Shown: piece by piece, positions 51,321 to 60,378 of the stretch
Layout of the letters: each line of letters begins with the position of its first letter
Position numbering within the stretch: position 1 is the stretch's first letter
Source: Leptospira stimsonii
GTDB lineage: Bacteria; Spirochaetota; Leptospiria; Leptospirales; Leptospiraceae
Length of the DNA: 64,000 bases
Direction: 5' to 3'
Assembly: GCF_003545875.1 (NCBI RefSeq)
Contig: NZ_QHCS01000001.1
Location: 124,001-188,000, forward strand
Program-made: the position numbers and the translations under genes
The notes under the pieces: model-generated
What the model was told of the DNA's origin: nothing
Database searches by the model: none
The model's input: only the letters and a program-made list of their open reading frames with translations

Positions 51321-52366
51321 AAGCAGTTCAACAATTTTCCGCCGGTTTTAATCCGGGTGACGCGATCAGTAATGAAATGTTGGAGATTCGAAACTACTTA
51401 AGGGAATTGGAATATAAAGGAGATATCTATTCCGAAAACATCGGTGCTTCCAGACTTCCTTTTGTAAAAAAATACAAGACTTACAACAAATCGTCCAAGG
51501 ATATTTTATTCTATCATCATTCCATTCATTCCGGAATCTTCGATTTTCTAAGAAGTTTTCGGTCTCCGAGAATTCTAATCTATCATAACGTAACGCCGCA
51601 TCATTTTTTTGAATCGTACGATCTCAAGATGAGCTACCTTTTGAAAAAGGGAAGAGAAGAACTGAAGGAAATGAAGGATCGTTTCGATCTCGTTTTCGCG
51701 GTTTCTAAGTTCAATCAAGCGGAATTAGAGGCGTTGGGTTTTCGCAACGTTGAGATTCTTCCGATCACTTACCAACTTTCGCAGTCGATTTTAAAAACGG
51801 AAAAGGCCGTTTCTCCCATCAAGAAAATTCTTTTTGTTGGTCGGATAACGCCGAACAAAAGACAAGACGATCTTTTGCGTCTTGCTTATGCTTACAAAAC
51901 TTTATATTCGGATCAGTTTCAATTCTACCTAGCTGGATTTAGTTCCAGAGAATTGTTCCTTTATCGGGAAGAATTGGAGAGGATGTTGGACTTTTATAAT
52001 TTAAGAAAAAACGTCTTGATCACCGGATTTCTTTCGGATAACGAATTGAATCATCTCTACCAAGAAGCGGACGCTTTTGTTTCCATGAGCGAGCACGAAG
52101 GATTTTGTGTTCCTTTGATTGAAGCGATGGTTCATAAAATTCCAATTCTTGCATATGCCGGCGGCGCCGTTCCGGAAACGCTGAACGGTGCGGGAATTCT
52201 TTTTAAAGAAAAAAAATTTCCAGATCTGGCAGTTTTGCTCCATAAAATTTTGACTGACGTTGATTTTAAGAATCAAATTTTAAACCGACAAAATCTACGT
52301 TTGGAAGAATTTAAAAATTTAGAATCAAAATCCGTTCTGAGGAAGGCGATTGAAAACCTCTCTTAA
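51317..52366 (+). CDS. GT4-family glycosyltransferase (second of three)
   Basis: A 349-residue GT-B enzyme, clearly paralogous to its upstream neighbour. Both begin with a QxxxxFxxGDxIxN pattern (VQQFSAGFNPGDAISNE here). The donor domain starts at KILFVGRITPNKRQDDLLRLA, and the EX7E motif is SEHEGFCVPLIEAMVHKIPI followed by AYAGGAVPETLNGAGILF. It probably adds the next sugar of the same glycan. It overlaps the third GT gene by 17 bases. Confidence 0.92.
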   Translation: MKAVQQFSAGFNPGDAISNEMLEIRNYLRELEYKGDIYSENIGASRLPFVKKYKTYNKSSKDILFYHHSIHSGIFDFLRSFRSPRILIYHNVTPHHFFESYDLKMSYLLKKGREELKEMKDRFDLVFAVSKFNQAELEALGFRNVEILPITYQLSQSILKTEKAVSPIKKILFVGRITPNKRQDDLLRLAYAYKTLYSDQFQFYLAGFSSRELFLYREELERMLDFYNLRKNVLITGFLSDNELNHLYQEADAFVSMSEHEGFCVPLIEAMVHKIPILAYAGGAVPETLNGAGILFKEKKFPDLAVLLHKILTDVDFKNQILNRQNLRLEEFKNLESKSVLRKAIENLS

Positions 52367-53654
52367 AAAAATCGCCGTTGTAAGTCCGATTTTTTCCGAT
52401 CAAGTTTCGGGCGGATCGGAAAAACTGATCTTTCAGTTCGTAGAGTTATTGTCGAAGGATTTTGAAATCACCGTGCTTACGACTCGAAGTCTCGATTACG
52501 TTTCCTGGAAAAACTCGATTCCGATACGCGAAAATTATATTCTTCAAGATGGGAACCTCCCATCCAAACCGATCGGAATAGAAGAGCGTACTTCTTCGTT
52601 AGGCGGAACATATAAAGTTCTTCAGTTCACGGTGGAAAAGAGCAGAAATATCGAAAAATTTAATCGACTTTCCAAAAAAATCCTGGAGGAACCTTCCCTT
52701 CAAAATCGGGAAAACGTACATCACTGGGTCGAAGAACAAGGCCCTTACGTTCCGGAAATGATTCAATTTATAGAATCTCGAAAGAGTGAGTTCGAAGTTT
52801 TTTTCTTTGTGAGTTATCTTTACTATCCTCTTGTTCTTGGCTCACCGCTCGTCGCGGAAAAATCGGTTATTATTCCGACGTTTCACGACGAGGCTCCTGC
52901 GCATCTTCCGATCTACAAGGAAGTTCTCACAGATCAGAGTTCTTATTCGTTTAATACTCCGGAAGAATTGGATGTGTTTCGGAATATATTAGGATTTACT
53001 CCGAGCACATATTCTATCACAGGAATGAACCTAAATCTGGATAAGAATTCGTTTACCTCCGATTTGAAGAATCGTTCGAATTCTGAGAATTTCAGTTCTG
53101 ATAAGGAAGATCCATTCTTATTGTATGTCGGTCGAGTGGATTTGGGTAAAGGTTTTCTGGAGATGGCGGAATGGTTTTTGCATTGGAAAAAGAATTCGAA
53201 ACTTCCGCATAAGCTCAAGATAGTCGGAAAAATCGCGTCCAAGATTCCTCCAAGGATATTAGAAAATCAGAATGTTGAATTTCTAGGTTTTGTAGAGGAG
53301 CAGACAAAGATTCTACTTCTACAAAATTGCAGTTGTTTAATCAATTCTTCCCCTCTTGAAAGTTTTTCCATTGTTCTTATGGAAGCCTGGCTGGCCGAAA
53401 AACCCGTTCTCGTAAACGGAAAATCGGATGTTCTCAAGGGGCATTGTTTGCGAAGCAACGGCGGACTTTTTTATTCGGATAAGAAGAGCTTCTCCGCAAC
53501 ATTAGATTATATCCTAGAACATCCGATGGATTCTTTGGAAATGGGGAAGAATGGAAAACGCTATGTGGAACAAAATTTCAATCCCGAAGTCGTCCGCGAA
53601 AAACTTCTGCGTTTGATCGATAAGACAATTCAGAAAAAATACGCTGGAATTTGA
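52350..53654 (+). CDS. GT4-family glycosyltransferase (third of three)
   Basis: A 434-residue GT-B enzyme. It starts at TTG 52350, inside the end of the previous gene, with GAGGAAGG 5-6 bases upstream. The N-terminus has VVSPIFSDQVSGGSEKLIFQF, with the GGxE loop of GT4 acceptor domains. The donor domain reads LLYVGRVDLGKGFLEMAEWF, and the EX7E site is SSPLESFSIVLMEAWLAEKPV. It is the last gene of the operon. Confidence 0.9.
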   Translation: MKTSLKKIAVVSPIFSDQVSGGSEKLIFQFVELLSKDFEITVLTTRSLDYVSWKNSIPIRENYILQDGNLPSKPIGIEERTSSLGGTYKVLQFTVEKSRNIEKFNRLSKKILEEPSLQNRENVHHWVEEQGPYVPEMIQFIESRKSEFEVFFFVSYLYYPLVLGSPLVAEKSVIIPTFHDEAPAHLPIYKEVLTDQSSYSFNTPEELDVFRNILGFTPSTYSITGMNLNLDKNSFTSDLKNRSNSENFSSDKEDPFLLYVGRVDLGKGFLEMAEWFLHWKKNSKLPHKLKIVGKIASKIPPRILENQNVEFLGFVEEQTKILLLQNCSCLINSSPLESFSIVLMEAWLAEKPVLVNGKSDVLKGHCLRSNGGLFYSDKKSFSATLDYILEHPMDSLEMGKNGKRYVEQNFNPEVVREKLLRLIDKTIQKKYAGI

Positions 53655-53822
53655 TACGGAGAGTCCATTCGTTTTTTAAGATGAAAACTTTCTCCGTGGA
53701 TGAAGTGTTGCAGTTCCGACAAAATCTTTTCTAAAAAATGCTTGAATCGGACATTAAGTCCGATTTCGAAAAAAATACGGCCAATTCTTCGTTTTCGAGC
53801 TTCTGTATTTTTTATTATTCCT

Positions 53823-53850
53823 AATATTATAAGTTTATAATATTTTTTGA
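53823..53850 (+). terminator. A/T-only hairpin between convergent operons
   Basis: AATATTATAA (53823-53832) and TTATAATATT (53835-53844) are perfect inverted repeats, followed by TTTTG on the plus strand. It lies between the glycosyltransferase operon and the convergent suhB-like gene. An A/T-only stem is weak for termination; a protein-binding site is the alternative. Confidence 0.4.
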
Positions 53851-53874
53851 TCCCTAATGCCCGATTGTCACACT

Positions 53875-54690
53875 TTATGTTAAGTCGTGAAGATATTCAC
53901 TCATACCGGCTAACATCTTTTCGTGTAAGATTCCGTTGCTCGCAACCAGATTCGGGATATAGGGTGAAAATAGATTTCCATCGTATGTGGATAACTTTCC
54001 GCCGGCTTCGTTCAAAATTACCGATGGCGCCGCCATATCCCAAGGTTTGAGACCTTCTTCCCAAAAGGCATCGAATCTACCTTCCGCAGTCCAACAAAGA
54101 TCCACACCGGCGGATCCCGTTCTTCTCACTCCACGCGTCTTGAGTAAAAAATTTCTATAATGAAACATCAATCGATCGATCTTCTTTTCTCGATCGTAAG
54201 GAAAACCAGTACAAAGAAGAGATTGTTTCAGTTCCTTTGTTTTCGAAACGTGGATTTGTTTTTTATTCTTAAAGGCACCGAATCCTTTCTTGGCGTGATA
54301 GACTTCCCCCGTTCCGGGAAAGGGAACGATACCGAAGACGACCTCTCCCGTTTCCTGGTTCTCCAGACCGATACAAAGACAGTACAAAGGAAGTCGATGC
54401 GAGTAATTTACGGTTCCGTCTAACGGATCCACGATCCATTTGAAAATCGAGGTCCCTTTTTTATCGGTTCCTTCTTCGCCAAGGATCGAATCGGCAGGAA
54501 ACATTCTTTCAATTTCGGATATGATTCTTTCTTCGGAACCTTTGTCGGCCTTCGTAACCAAGTCGATCTCACCTTTGTAAGCGATTCCAAGATCGTTTTC
54601 CTCTTGAGTTTCGGATAAGAATTCCATCACCTTGGGAACAAAGTTCAGGAAGTGCTCGTATCTGATTTTGATTTCGTTTTCTAAGCTCAT
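53875..54690 (-). CDS. inositol monophosphatase family protein (SuhB-like)
   Basis: A 271-residue phosphatase. The metal-binding motifs are complete: EEGTD around residue 74, WIVDPLDGTVNYSH, and near the C-terminus LKPWDMAAPSVILNEAGG. The family removes phosphate from inositol-1-phosphate or related sugar phosphates, and SuhB also affects ribosome assembly. It overlaps the DUF1232 gene by 4 bases. Confidence 0.92.
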   Translation of the reverse strand: MSLENEIKIRYEHFLNFVPKVMEFLSETQEENDLGIAYKGEIDLVTKADKGSEERIISEIERMFPADSILGEEGTDKKGTSIFKWIVDPLDGTVNYSHRLPLYCLCIGLENQETGEVVFGIVPFPGTGEVYHAKKGFGAFKNKKQIHVSKTKELKQSLLCTGFPYDREKKIDRLMFHYRNFLLKTRGVRRTGSAGVDLCWTAEGRFDAFWEEGLKPWDMAAPSVILNEAGGKLSTYDGNLFSPYIPNLVASNGILHEKMLAGMSEYLHDLT

Positions 54691-55001
54691 TCTATCTCCA
54701 GCTTCTTTCTCGCTTTATCGCGATGTTCCGCTCGAATAGCGGATTGGACACTTGCCAGTACTGCCGCGATCACTCCCGCGTCATCCAGAAATCCGGCTCC
54801 TGGAATAAAATCGGGAACTGCGTCCAGAGGAGAAATAAAATAAGCAAGAGCGCCTGCGATTACGAGTTTGGTTCGTAGCGGAGTTTCCGGGTCCATCATC
54901 GAATAATAAAGTGCGACCAGGTCTTCCGCAAAAGGAATCTTAGAAACCACAGACTTCAATTTCGGCCAAAAATCTCTTTTTACCTTTTCGATCAGATCCA
55001 C
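54687..55001 (-). CDS. DUF1232 (YkvA-like) membrane-associated protein
   Basis: A 104-residue protein. The DUF1232 signature is LVALYYSMMDPETPLRTKL then YFISPLDAVPDFIPGAGFLDDAGVI. The hydrophobic stretch inside this motif suggests association with the membrane. The function is unknown. It leads a two-gene operon with the phosphatase and is divergent from the nucleosidase-like gene. Confidence 0.88.
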   Translation of the reverse strand: MDLIEKVKRDFWPKLKSVVSKIPFAEDLVALYYSMMDPETPLRTKLVIAGALAYFISPLDAVPDFIPGAGFLDDAGVIAAVLASVQSAIRAEHRDKARKKLEIE

Positions 55002-55075
55002 AATGTCTCCTTTTCCTTTTGGAAATTGATTTCTCTCTTGTCCCAGATTCTGCTTCCAGGTATCAAGAAAGAAAG

Positions 55076-55942
55076 ATGATTTTTATTTCCACAGCGCTTT
55101 TCCCGGAAGCAAAACCTTTGATCGAATCTTTAGAACTCAAAATTCGTAGAGAAAAATCACCTTTCCCTATCTATCAGAACGAAACTTTTTCTTTGATCGT
55201 TTCCGGTATCGGAAAAATTTCCTCGGCGATGGCGACATCATTTCTTTTAAGCCGGCTCGAAAAGGAAATTCAAGAATCGTCTTGGATCTTTAATTTCGGA
55301 ATCTGCGGTTCTCCAGAAAGTTTCGCAAATATCGGAGAATCATTCTTAATCCATAAAGTCACTGATTATGGCTCAGGAAAAAACGTTTATCCCGATATTC
55401 TTTTTAAATCCCCTCTGAAAGAATCGCCGCTTGTAACGGTAGACAAACCGGTTTTCGAAAAAGAATCTTCCTATCACAAGAACACGTTAGTCGATATGGA
55501 AGCGTTTGGATTTTTTCAGGCCTCAAGGAAATTTTTCACCTCCGATAGAATTCGAATCGTAAAAACGGTTTCGGATCACTTTACAAAAATCGAATCCTTT
55601 TCGGGTTCTAATCTTACGAATATCGTTTCGGGAAAAATTCGTTCGGCTCTTCCTGAAATCCATAGCATTCTTAAAATTCCTGTTGTTCCCGAAAAAAGGA
55701 TCGATCTTGAAGAGGAAGAATTGGATGCCCTGCGGTCCTTCGTCGAATCTCTTCGTTTATCCGAAACGGAAACGATCCAACTCAAAGATTGGATGCTGAG
55801 CTATAAGATGAGAACGGGAAAGTCCTCTAAACACGGACTTACCATCCTACTACAAAACTTCGAAGCGGAATCGGGAAAAGTTAAAACAAGAGAAGAAGGT
55901 AAAAAAGGATTGTATGCGCTCAGACAATTTTATCAGTCCTAA
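55076..55942 (+). CDS. nucleoside phosphorylase/nucleosidase-like protein
   Basis: A 288-residue protein. The first 200 residues follow the MTA/SAH nucleosidase and futalosine-hydrolase fold: MIFISTALFPEAKPLI, LIVSGIGKISSAMATSFLL, IFNFGICGSPESF and the base/ribose site TLVDMEAFGFFQAS. The C-terminal 90 residues are a helical extension not usual for the family (LDALRSFVESLRLSETETI, YKMRTGKSSKHGLTILLQ). I start at ATG 55076 rather than an upstream TTG at 55019. It overlaps the spore-photoproduct-lyase-like gene by 29 bases, so the two are strictly coupled. Confidence 0.72.
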   Translation: MIFISTALFPEAKPLIESLELKIRREKSPFPIYQNETFSLIVSGIGKISSAMATSFLLSRLEKEIQESSWIFNFGICGSPESFANIGESFLIHKVTDYGSGKNVYPDILFKSPLKESPLVTVDKPVFEKESSYHKNTLVDMEAFGFFQASRKFFTSDRIRIVKTVSDHFTKIESFSGSNLTNIVSGKIRSALPEIHSILKIPVVPEKRIDLEEEELDALRSFVESLRLSETETIQLKDWMLSYKMRTGKSSKHGLTILLQNFEAESGKVKTREEGKKGLYALRQFYQS

Positions 55943-56951
55943 ACGGTTTTCTCATATTTATTTGGAAGAATCCGCAAAGAATCATCCGAAGACGAAGGAA
56001 ATTCTTTCTAAGTTTCCGGAATCGACCGTGATTCCAATCGATTCTTACAAAGAAGTTTTCAACCCTTCCTCTCAGAATTTTCAAACTCAAAAACGAAGCC
56101 CTAAACTCATTTTGGCAAAAAGGAAGGAACAGTTTTTATATTCCGGCTCGGGCGTAGCTCCCGACTTCGGATACAAATTTTTTTATTACAATGCTCTGGT
56201 AATGAATTGTCTCTATAATTGCTCCTATTGTTATCTGCAAGGAATGTATTCTTCCGCAAACTTAGTGGTTTTTGTAAACAACGAAGATTACATAAGAGAA
56301 ACCGCCGAACAACTGAAGTTATCCAAACCGCTCTATCTCTGTATTTCGTACGATACCGACCTTTTGGCCTTGGAAAACACATTAGAATATTGTAAAGAAT
56401 GGATATTTTTCGCCAATACCAATCCGGATTTGGTCGTTGAGTTGAGAACCAAAAGTGCGAATTTCAAATCGATCTCCCACCTAACACCGACGGAAAATGT
56501 CATTCTTGCATGGACGCTTTCTCCGGAAACTGTGATCAAAGAACACGAACCGTTGACTCCTCGACTTTCTACACGTTTAAAAAGTATCGGGGATGCCTTG
56601 GAATCCGGTTGGCAGGTTCGACTCTGCTTGGATCCGATTTTGGCAGTGCCAGATTGGAAAAAAATTTATTCCGAATTTGTTCGGCAAATTTTCGAATCGA
56701 TCGATGGGAACAAGCTGAGAGAAATCAGTCTCGGAGTTTTTAGGATGAATTCCGATTATTTTAAGAATTCTAAAAAAAGAAGACCCGATTCTTATTTGTA
56801 TTATTTACAGATGGAAACCCGCGATTCAATCAAAGCGTATCCGGAAGAATTAGAAAAGGAAATGTTTTCCGAATTGGAAAAAGAACTGGTCCGTTTTATT
56901 TCCAAGGATAAGATTCACAGATTAGTTGCGAGTGAAATGGAATCCAAATGA
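55914..56951 (+). CDS. radical SAM protein of the spore photoproduct lyase family
   Basis: A 345-residue radical SAM enzyme. The [4Fe-4S] motif is CLYNCSYC (Cys99, Cys103, Cys106). Other SPL-family features are FNPSSQNFQTQKRSPKLILA, LYLCISYDTDLLALE with a conserved Cys in the position of the hydrogen-donor region, and VVELRTKSANF. Spore photoproduct lyase repairs a thymine dimer in bacterial spores, but Leptospira makes no spores, so another substrate is likely. It overlaps the nucleosidase-like gene by 29 bases and the SDR gene by 4. Confidence 0.85.
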   Translation: MRSDNFISPKRFSHIYLEESAKNHPKTKEILSKFPESTVIPIDSYKEVFNPSSQNFQTQKRSPKLILAKRKEQFLYSGSGVAPDFGYKFFYYNALVMNCLYNCSYCYLQGMYSSANLVVFVNNEDYIRETAEQLKLSKPLYLCISYDTDLLALENTLEYCKEWIFFANTNPDLVVELRTKSANFKSISHLTPTENVILAWTLSPETVIKEHEPLTPRLSTRLKSIGDALESGWQVRLCLDPILAVPDWKKIYSEFVRQIFESIDGNKLREISLGVFRMNSDYFKNSKKRRPDSYLYYLQMETRDSIKAYPEELEKEMFSELEKELVRFISKDKIHRLVASEMESK

Positions 56952-57706
56952 CTCAAATTTCTAAACCGAACAGCTTTTCAGCGATCGTCACCGGCTCTTC
57001 AAAGGGAATCGGTAAAGCGATTTCGGAATTCTTAGTTTCCAAAGGATACAGAGTGATTGGAATCTCGAGATCGTCTCCGAATTCTGACCTTTTAAAGAAT
57101 TCTTCCTTGTATCGTCATTTTCAAATGGATCTTTCTCAAACGAAGGAAGTAGCTCGACTCTACAATCTTCTCCAAGAAGAACCTCCTTTGAAAATTCTTG
57201 TGAACAATGCTGGCTTTGGAAATTTTTCCCCACACGAAGAAATACCGATCGAAGAATTGGAAAAAATGCTCCTTGTGAATTTTGTCTCGCCCATTCTGAT
57301 CACCAAATTGCTGTTAAGAGATCTCAAGAAGAATGAAGGATGGATTTTTCAGATTCATTCCGTCGCCGCAATCAAAGAATCTGTAAGAGGCGCGGCGTAT
57401 GCTGGAACGAAAGCCGGACTCAGACATTTCGGTTTAAATTTGTTTGAAGAAATTCGAAAAGCCGGTGTCAAATTAGTAAGTATCAATCCGGACATCGTAG
57501 ATACAGAATTTTACGATCGTCTTGATTTTGGAAAGGATGAAGACCCGGGTTCTTTTCTTTACGTCGAAGATGTTTTAAAAGCATTCGAGTTTGCACTCAA
57601 CGGAAGGGAGAATCTCGGTTTTACGGAAATTACGATCCGACCTAGATATCATAGAATTTCTAAAAAGCGGATCATTCGAAAACACGAAAGAGATTTAGAA
57701 TCGTGA
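56948..57706 (+). CDS. short-chain dehydrogenase/reductase
   Basis: A 252-residue classical SDR. The cofactor loop is VTGSSKGIGKAISEFL, then NNAGFGNF, the active-site Ser in IHSVAAI, and YAGTKAGLRHF (YxxxK). The structure is complete; the substrate is unknown. It is the third gene of the nucleosidase-like / radical SAM unit (4-base overlap) and precedes a nitrilase-family gene by 16 bases. Confidence 0.9.
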   Translation: MTQISKPNSFSAIVTGSSKGIGKAISEFLVSKGYRVIGISRSSPNSDLLKNSSLYRHFQMDLSQTKEVARLYNLLQEEPPLKILVNNAGFGNFSPHEEIPIEELEKMLLVNFVSPILITKLLLRDLKKNEGWIFQIHSVAAIKESVRGAAYAGTKAGLRHFGLNLFEEIRKAGVKLVSINPDIVDTEFYDRLDFGKDEDPGSFLYVEDVLKAFEFALNGRENLGFTEITIRPRYHRISKKRIIRKHERDLES

Positions 57707-57722
57707 CAAAAGGGGTGAAAAA

Positions 57723-58565
57723 ATGAATCCAGGAGAATTGAACGTTGCGCTTGCTCAGTGCGATCTTTCTTGGGAAAATCAGGACGCGAATTACGAACAC
57801 GTTCGACGTCTAATTTTTTCCACTCTTGAGAAACGAAAGGAAGAAACACCGGACTTGATTCTTCTTCCGGAAACCTTTGCAACCGGATTTACGATGCGGT
57901 CGGAAAGAATCGCCGAACCCGACGAAGGTCCGACGGAAGTCTTTTTGAAAAGGATCGCCGAAGAAACGGGAGCCTATTTCTGCGCGGGCTGGATTCGAAA
58001 GAATCCGGAAGGGAAACCTTTCAACACGGTTAGCGTCGTTAAACCCGACGGCAACATTGTATTAAGATATTCTAAAATACATCCGTTTACGTTCGGAGGA
58101 GAGGATAGACACTATTCTTCGGGTTCGGAGATATTGAGTTACGATTTAAACGGCTTTAGAATCACTCCGTTTATCTGTTATGACATTCGTTTTCCGGAGA
58201 TTTTTCGAAGAGTCGCGGGAGAAACGGATATATTTACGATTCATGCAAACTGGCCGATCCCGAGAATTCATCACTGGCAATTGATTCTCAAGACGAGAGC
58301 CGTTGAAAATCAGGCTTACGTTTTTGGGGTCAATCGGATCGGAATCGCCGGTTATAACAGAAGTGTTCATCACGACGGACATTCACTCGCAGTATCGCCT
58401 AACGGAGAATTTACGGATGCCGGAGAGGAAGTGGAAACAATTCTCTTTTACAAAGCGGAAAAGAAAACAATTTTAGAATATCGTGAATCGTTTCCCGTAT
58501 TGAAAGATCGAAAAGATCCGGAAACGATCATCGTCAGATCAACGGTGCATTCTTCTCAAACCTAA
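57723..58565 (+). CDS. carbon-nitrogen hydrolase (omega-amidase, YafV/NIT2-like)
   Basis: A 280-residue nitrilase-superfamily enzyme with the full Glu50-Lys118-Cys152 triad (LLPETFATGF, RYSKIHPFTFGGED, FICYDIRFPEIFR). The sequence around the triad fits omega-amidases of the YafV/NIT2 type, which hydrolyse alpha-ketoglutaramate and related compounds. Its 3' end overlaps the convergent pseudouridine synthase gene by 32 bases. Confidence 0.9.
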   Translation: MNPGELNVALAQCDLSWENQDANYEHVRRLIFSTLEKRKEETPDLILLPETFATGFTMRSERIAEPDEGPTEVFLKRIAEETGAYFCAGWIRKNPEGKPFNTVSVVKPDGNIVLRYSKIHPFTFGGEDRHYSSGSEILSYDLNGFRITPFICYDIRFPEIFRRVAGETDIFTIHANWPIPRIHHWQLILKTRAVENQAYVFGVNRIGIAGYNRSVHHDGHSLAVSPNGEFTDAGEEVETILFYKAEKKTILEYRESFPVLKDRKDPETIIVRSTVHSSQT

Positions 58566-59472
58566 GAAATCTTTCGGTCAAGGGAAGATTTGCTTCGATC
58601 AATTCTCCCGTGAACGGATCCTTAAATTTTAAGAAAAAGGACAGCAATAGAAGTCCGTAAGATTCAAATTGCGCACCCGCTCTCGAATACAACAAGTCGC
58701 CGACGACAGGACATCTTTGACTTTGAAAATGAACTCGGATCTGGTGTGTCCTTCCGGTTTCCAATCCTACTTCCACAAAGCTGAATTTTCGTCCCGTCCT
58801 GGAATTGATGTATTTTAGAACTTTATAATGAGTCACCGACCGTCTTCCTTTCGGAGAAATTGTCATCTTGAGTCTTTCGACAGGATGTCGAGAGATCGGT
58901 AGATCGATCGTTCCCGATTCTTCCGGGGGATGGCCTTGTACCCAAGCGTAGTATTTTTTTTCGATCTCTCTTTTTCGGAAGAGTTCGGATAACTTTCCGT
59001 GCGCTCGGTCATTTTTCGCGATGAGAATCAATCCTTCCGTCGGTTTATCCAAACGATGAACGATTCCTGGTCTGGCTTCTCCCCCCGCTTTCGAGAGATC
59101 CTTGAAGTGATAGAGAAGTCCGTTTACAAGACTTGGAGAACGATCGCCCGGACCGCTGTGACTTGCAATCCCAGCAGGTTTGTGGATAATGAGAAAATCT
59201 TCTCTTTCTAAAATAACGGGTAAGGACATCGAAACCGGTTCTAAATTCAACGGTGGTCTGGGAGGAACGGAAATGGAGAATTGATCCCCTTCCTTTACCT
59301 TGAGAGAACTCTTATCTTGAATTTTCTCGTCTTGATTTCGAACATATCCCGAATCAATCCACTTCTGAATCGATGCGCGCGAGACTTCGTCTCCTAAAGA
59401 GAGTTTCAGAAATCGATCGAGACGATTTCCGGTAAATTCTTCTGTGACCTCTGCTTTTAGTTCTAAGTTCAT
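58534..59472 (-). CDS. RluA-family 23S rRNA pseudouridine synthase
   Basis: A 312-residue enzyme. An N-terminal S4-like domain (NRLDRFLKLSLGD, RASIQKWIDSGYVRN) precedes the catalytic domain with GIVHRLDKPTEGLIL, whose Asp is the catalytic residue, and later GRTHQIRVHFQS. The two-domain layout is that of RluD, which modifies the 23S rRNA helix 69 region. I choose the ATG at 59472; an in-frame GTG at 59520 is possible, and neither has a strong ribosome-binding site. It is divergent from loa22. Confidence 0.88.
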   Translation of the reverse strand: MNLELKAEVTEEFTGNRLDRFLKLSLGDEVSRASIQKWIDSGYVRNQDEKIQDKSSLKVKEGDQFSISVPPRPPLNLEPVSMSLPVILEREDFLIIHKPAGIASHSGPGDRSPSLVNGLLYHFKDLSKAGGEARPGIVHRLDKPTEGLILIAKNDRAHGKLSELFRKREIEKKYYAWVQGHPPEESGTIDLPISRHPVERLKMTISPKGRRSVTHYKVLKYINSRTGRKFSFVEVGLETGRTHQIRVHFQSQRCPVVGDLLYSRAGAQFESYGLLLLSFFLKFKDPFTGELIEANLPLTERFLRFEKNAPLI

Positions 59473-59533
59473 TGAATTGGGGGGAAGGATCCAGATTTTT
59501 ACTGCGCGCGTTTTTAGCACTCTAAAAAAACAG

Positions 59534-59562
59534 TTTCCATTTTCCTTCCTAAGCCTTAATAT
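59534..59562 (+). promoter_or_regulatory. loa22 promoter candidate
   Basis: TTTCCA (59534-59539) and TAATAT (59557-59562) are spaced 17 bases apart, giving a predicted start near 59569 and a leader of about 40 bases. It lies in the short region between the divergent RluA-type gene and loa22. Confidence 0.45.
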
Positions 59563-59583
59563 GACACACTGAAACCCAAAACC

Positions 59584-59597
59584 CCTTAGATCTAAGG
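59584..59597 (+). promoter_or_regulatory. 14-base palindrome in the loa22 leader
   Basis: CCTTAGATCTAAGG is a perfect palindrome. Its right half overlaps the start of the ribosome-binding region (AAGGAAGGA, 59594-59602) of loa22, whose ATG is at 59610. It could be a protein-binding site or affect leader structure. Confidence 0.45.
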
Positions 59598-59609
59598 AAG
59601 GATAGAAAC

Positions 59610-60197
<588 letters not shown>

Positions 60198-60206
60198 ACC
60201 AAATCG

Positions 60207-60262
<56 letters not shown>

Positions 60263-60378
60263 AATCGTAGCGTTTATTTTTTTGTGCAATTCCTTTTTTA
60301 TACTACTATTTCAATGCTATAGAATATCATAATACCCTCTTTGTAAAAACATAAGGGAATGCTGATAGACCTCGAGCA

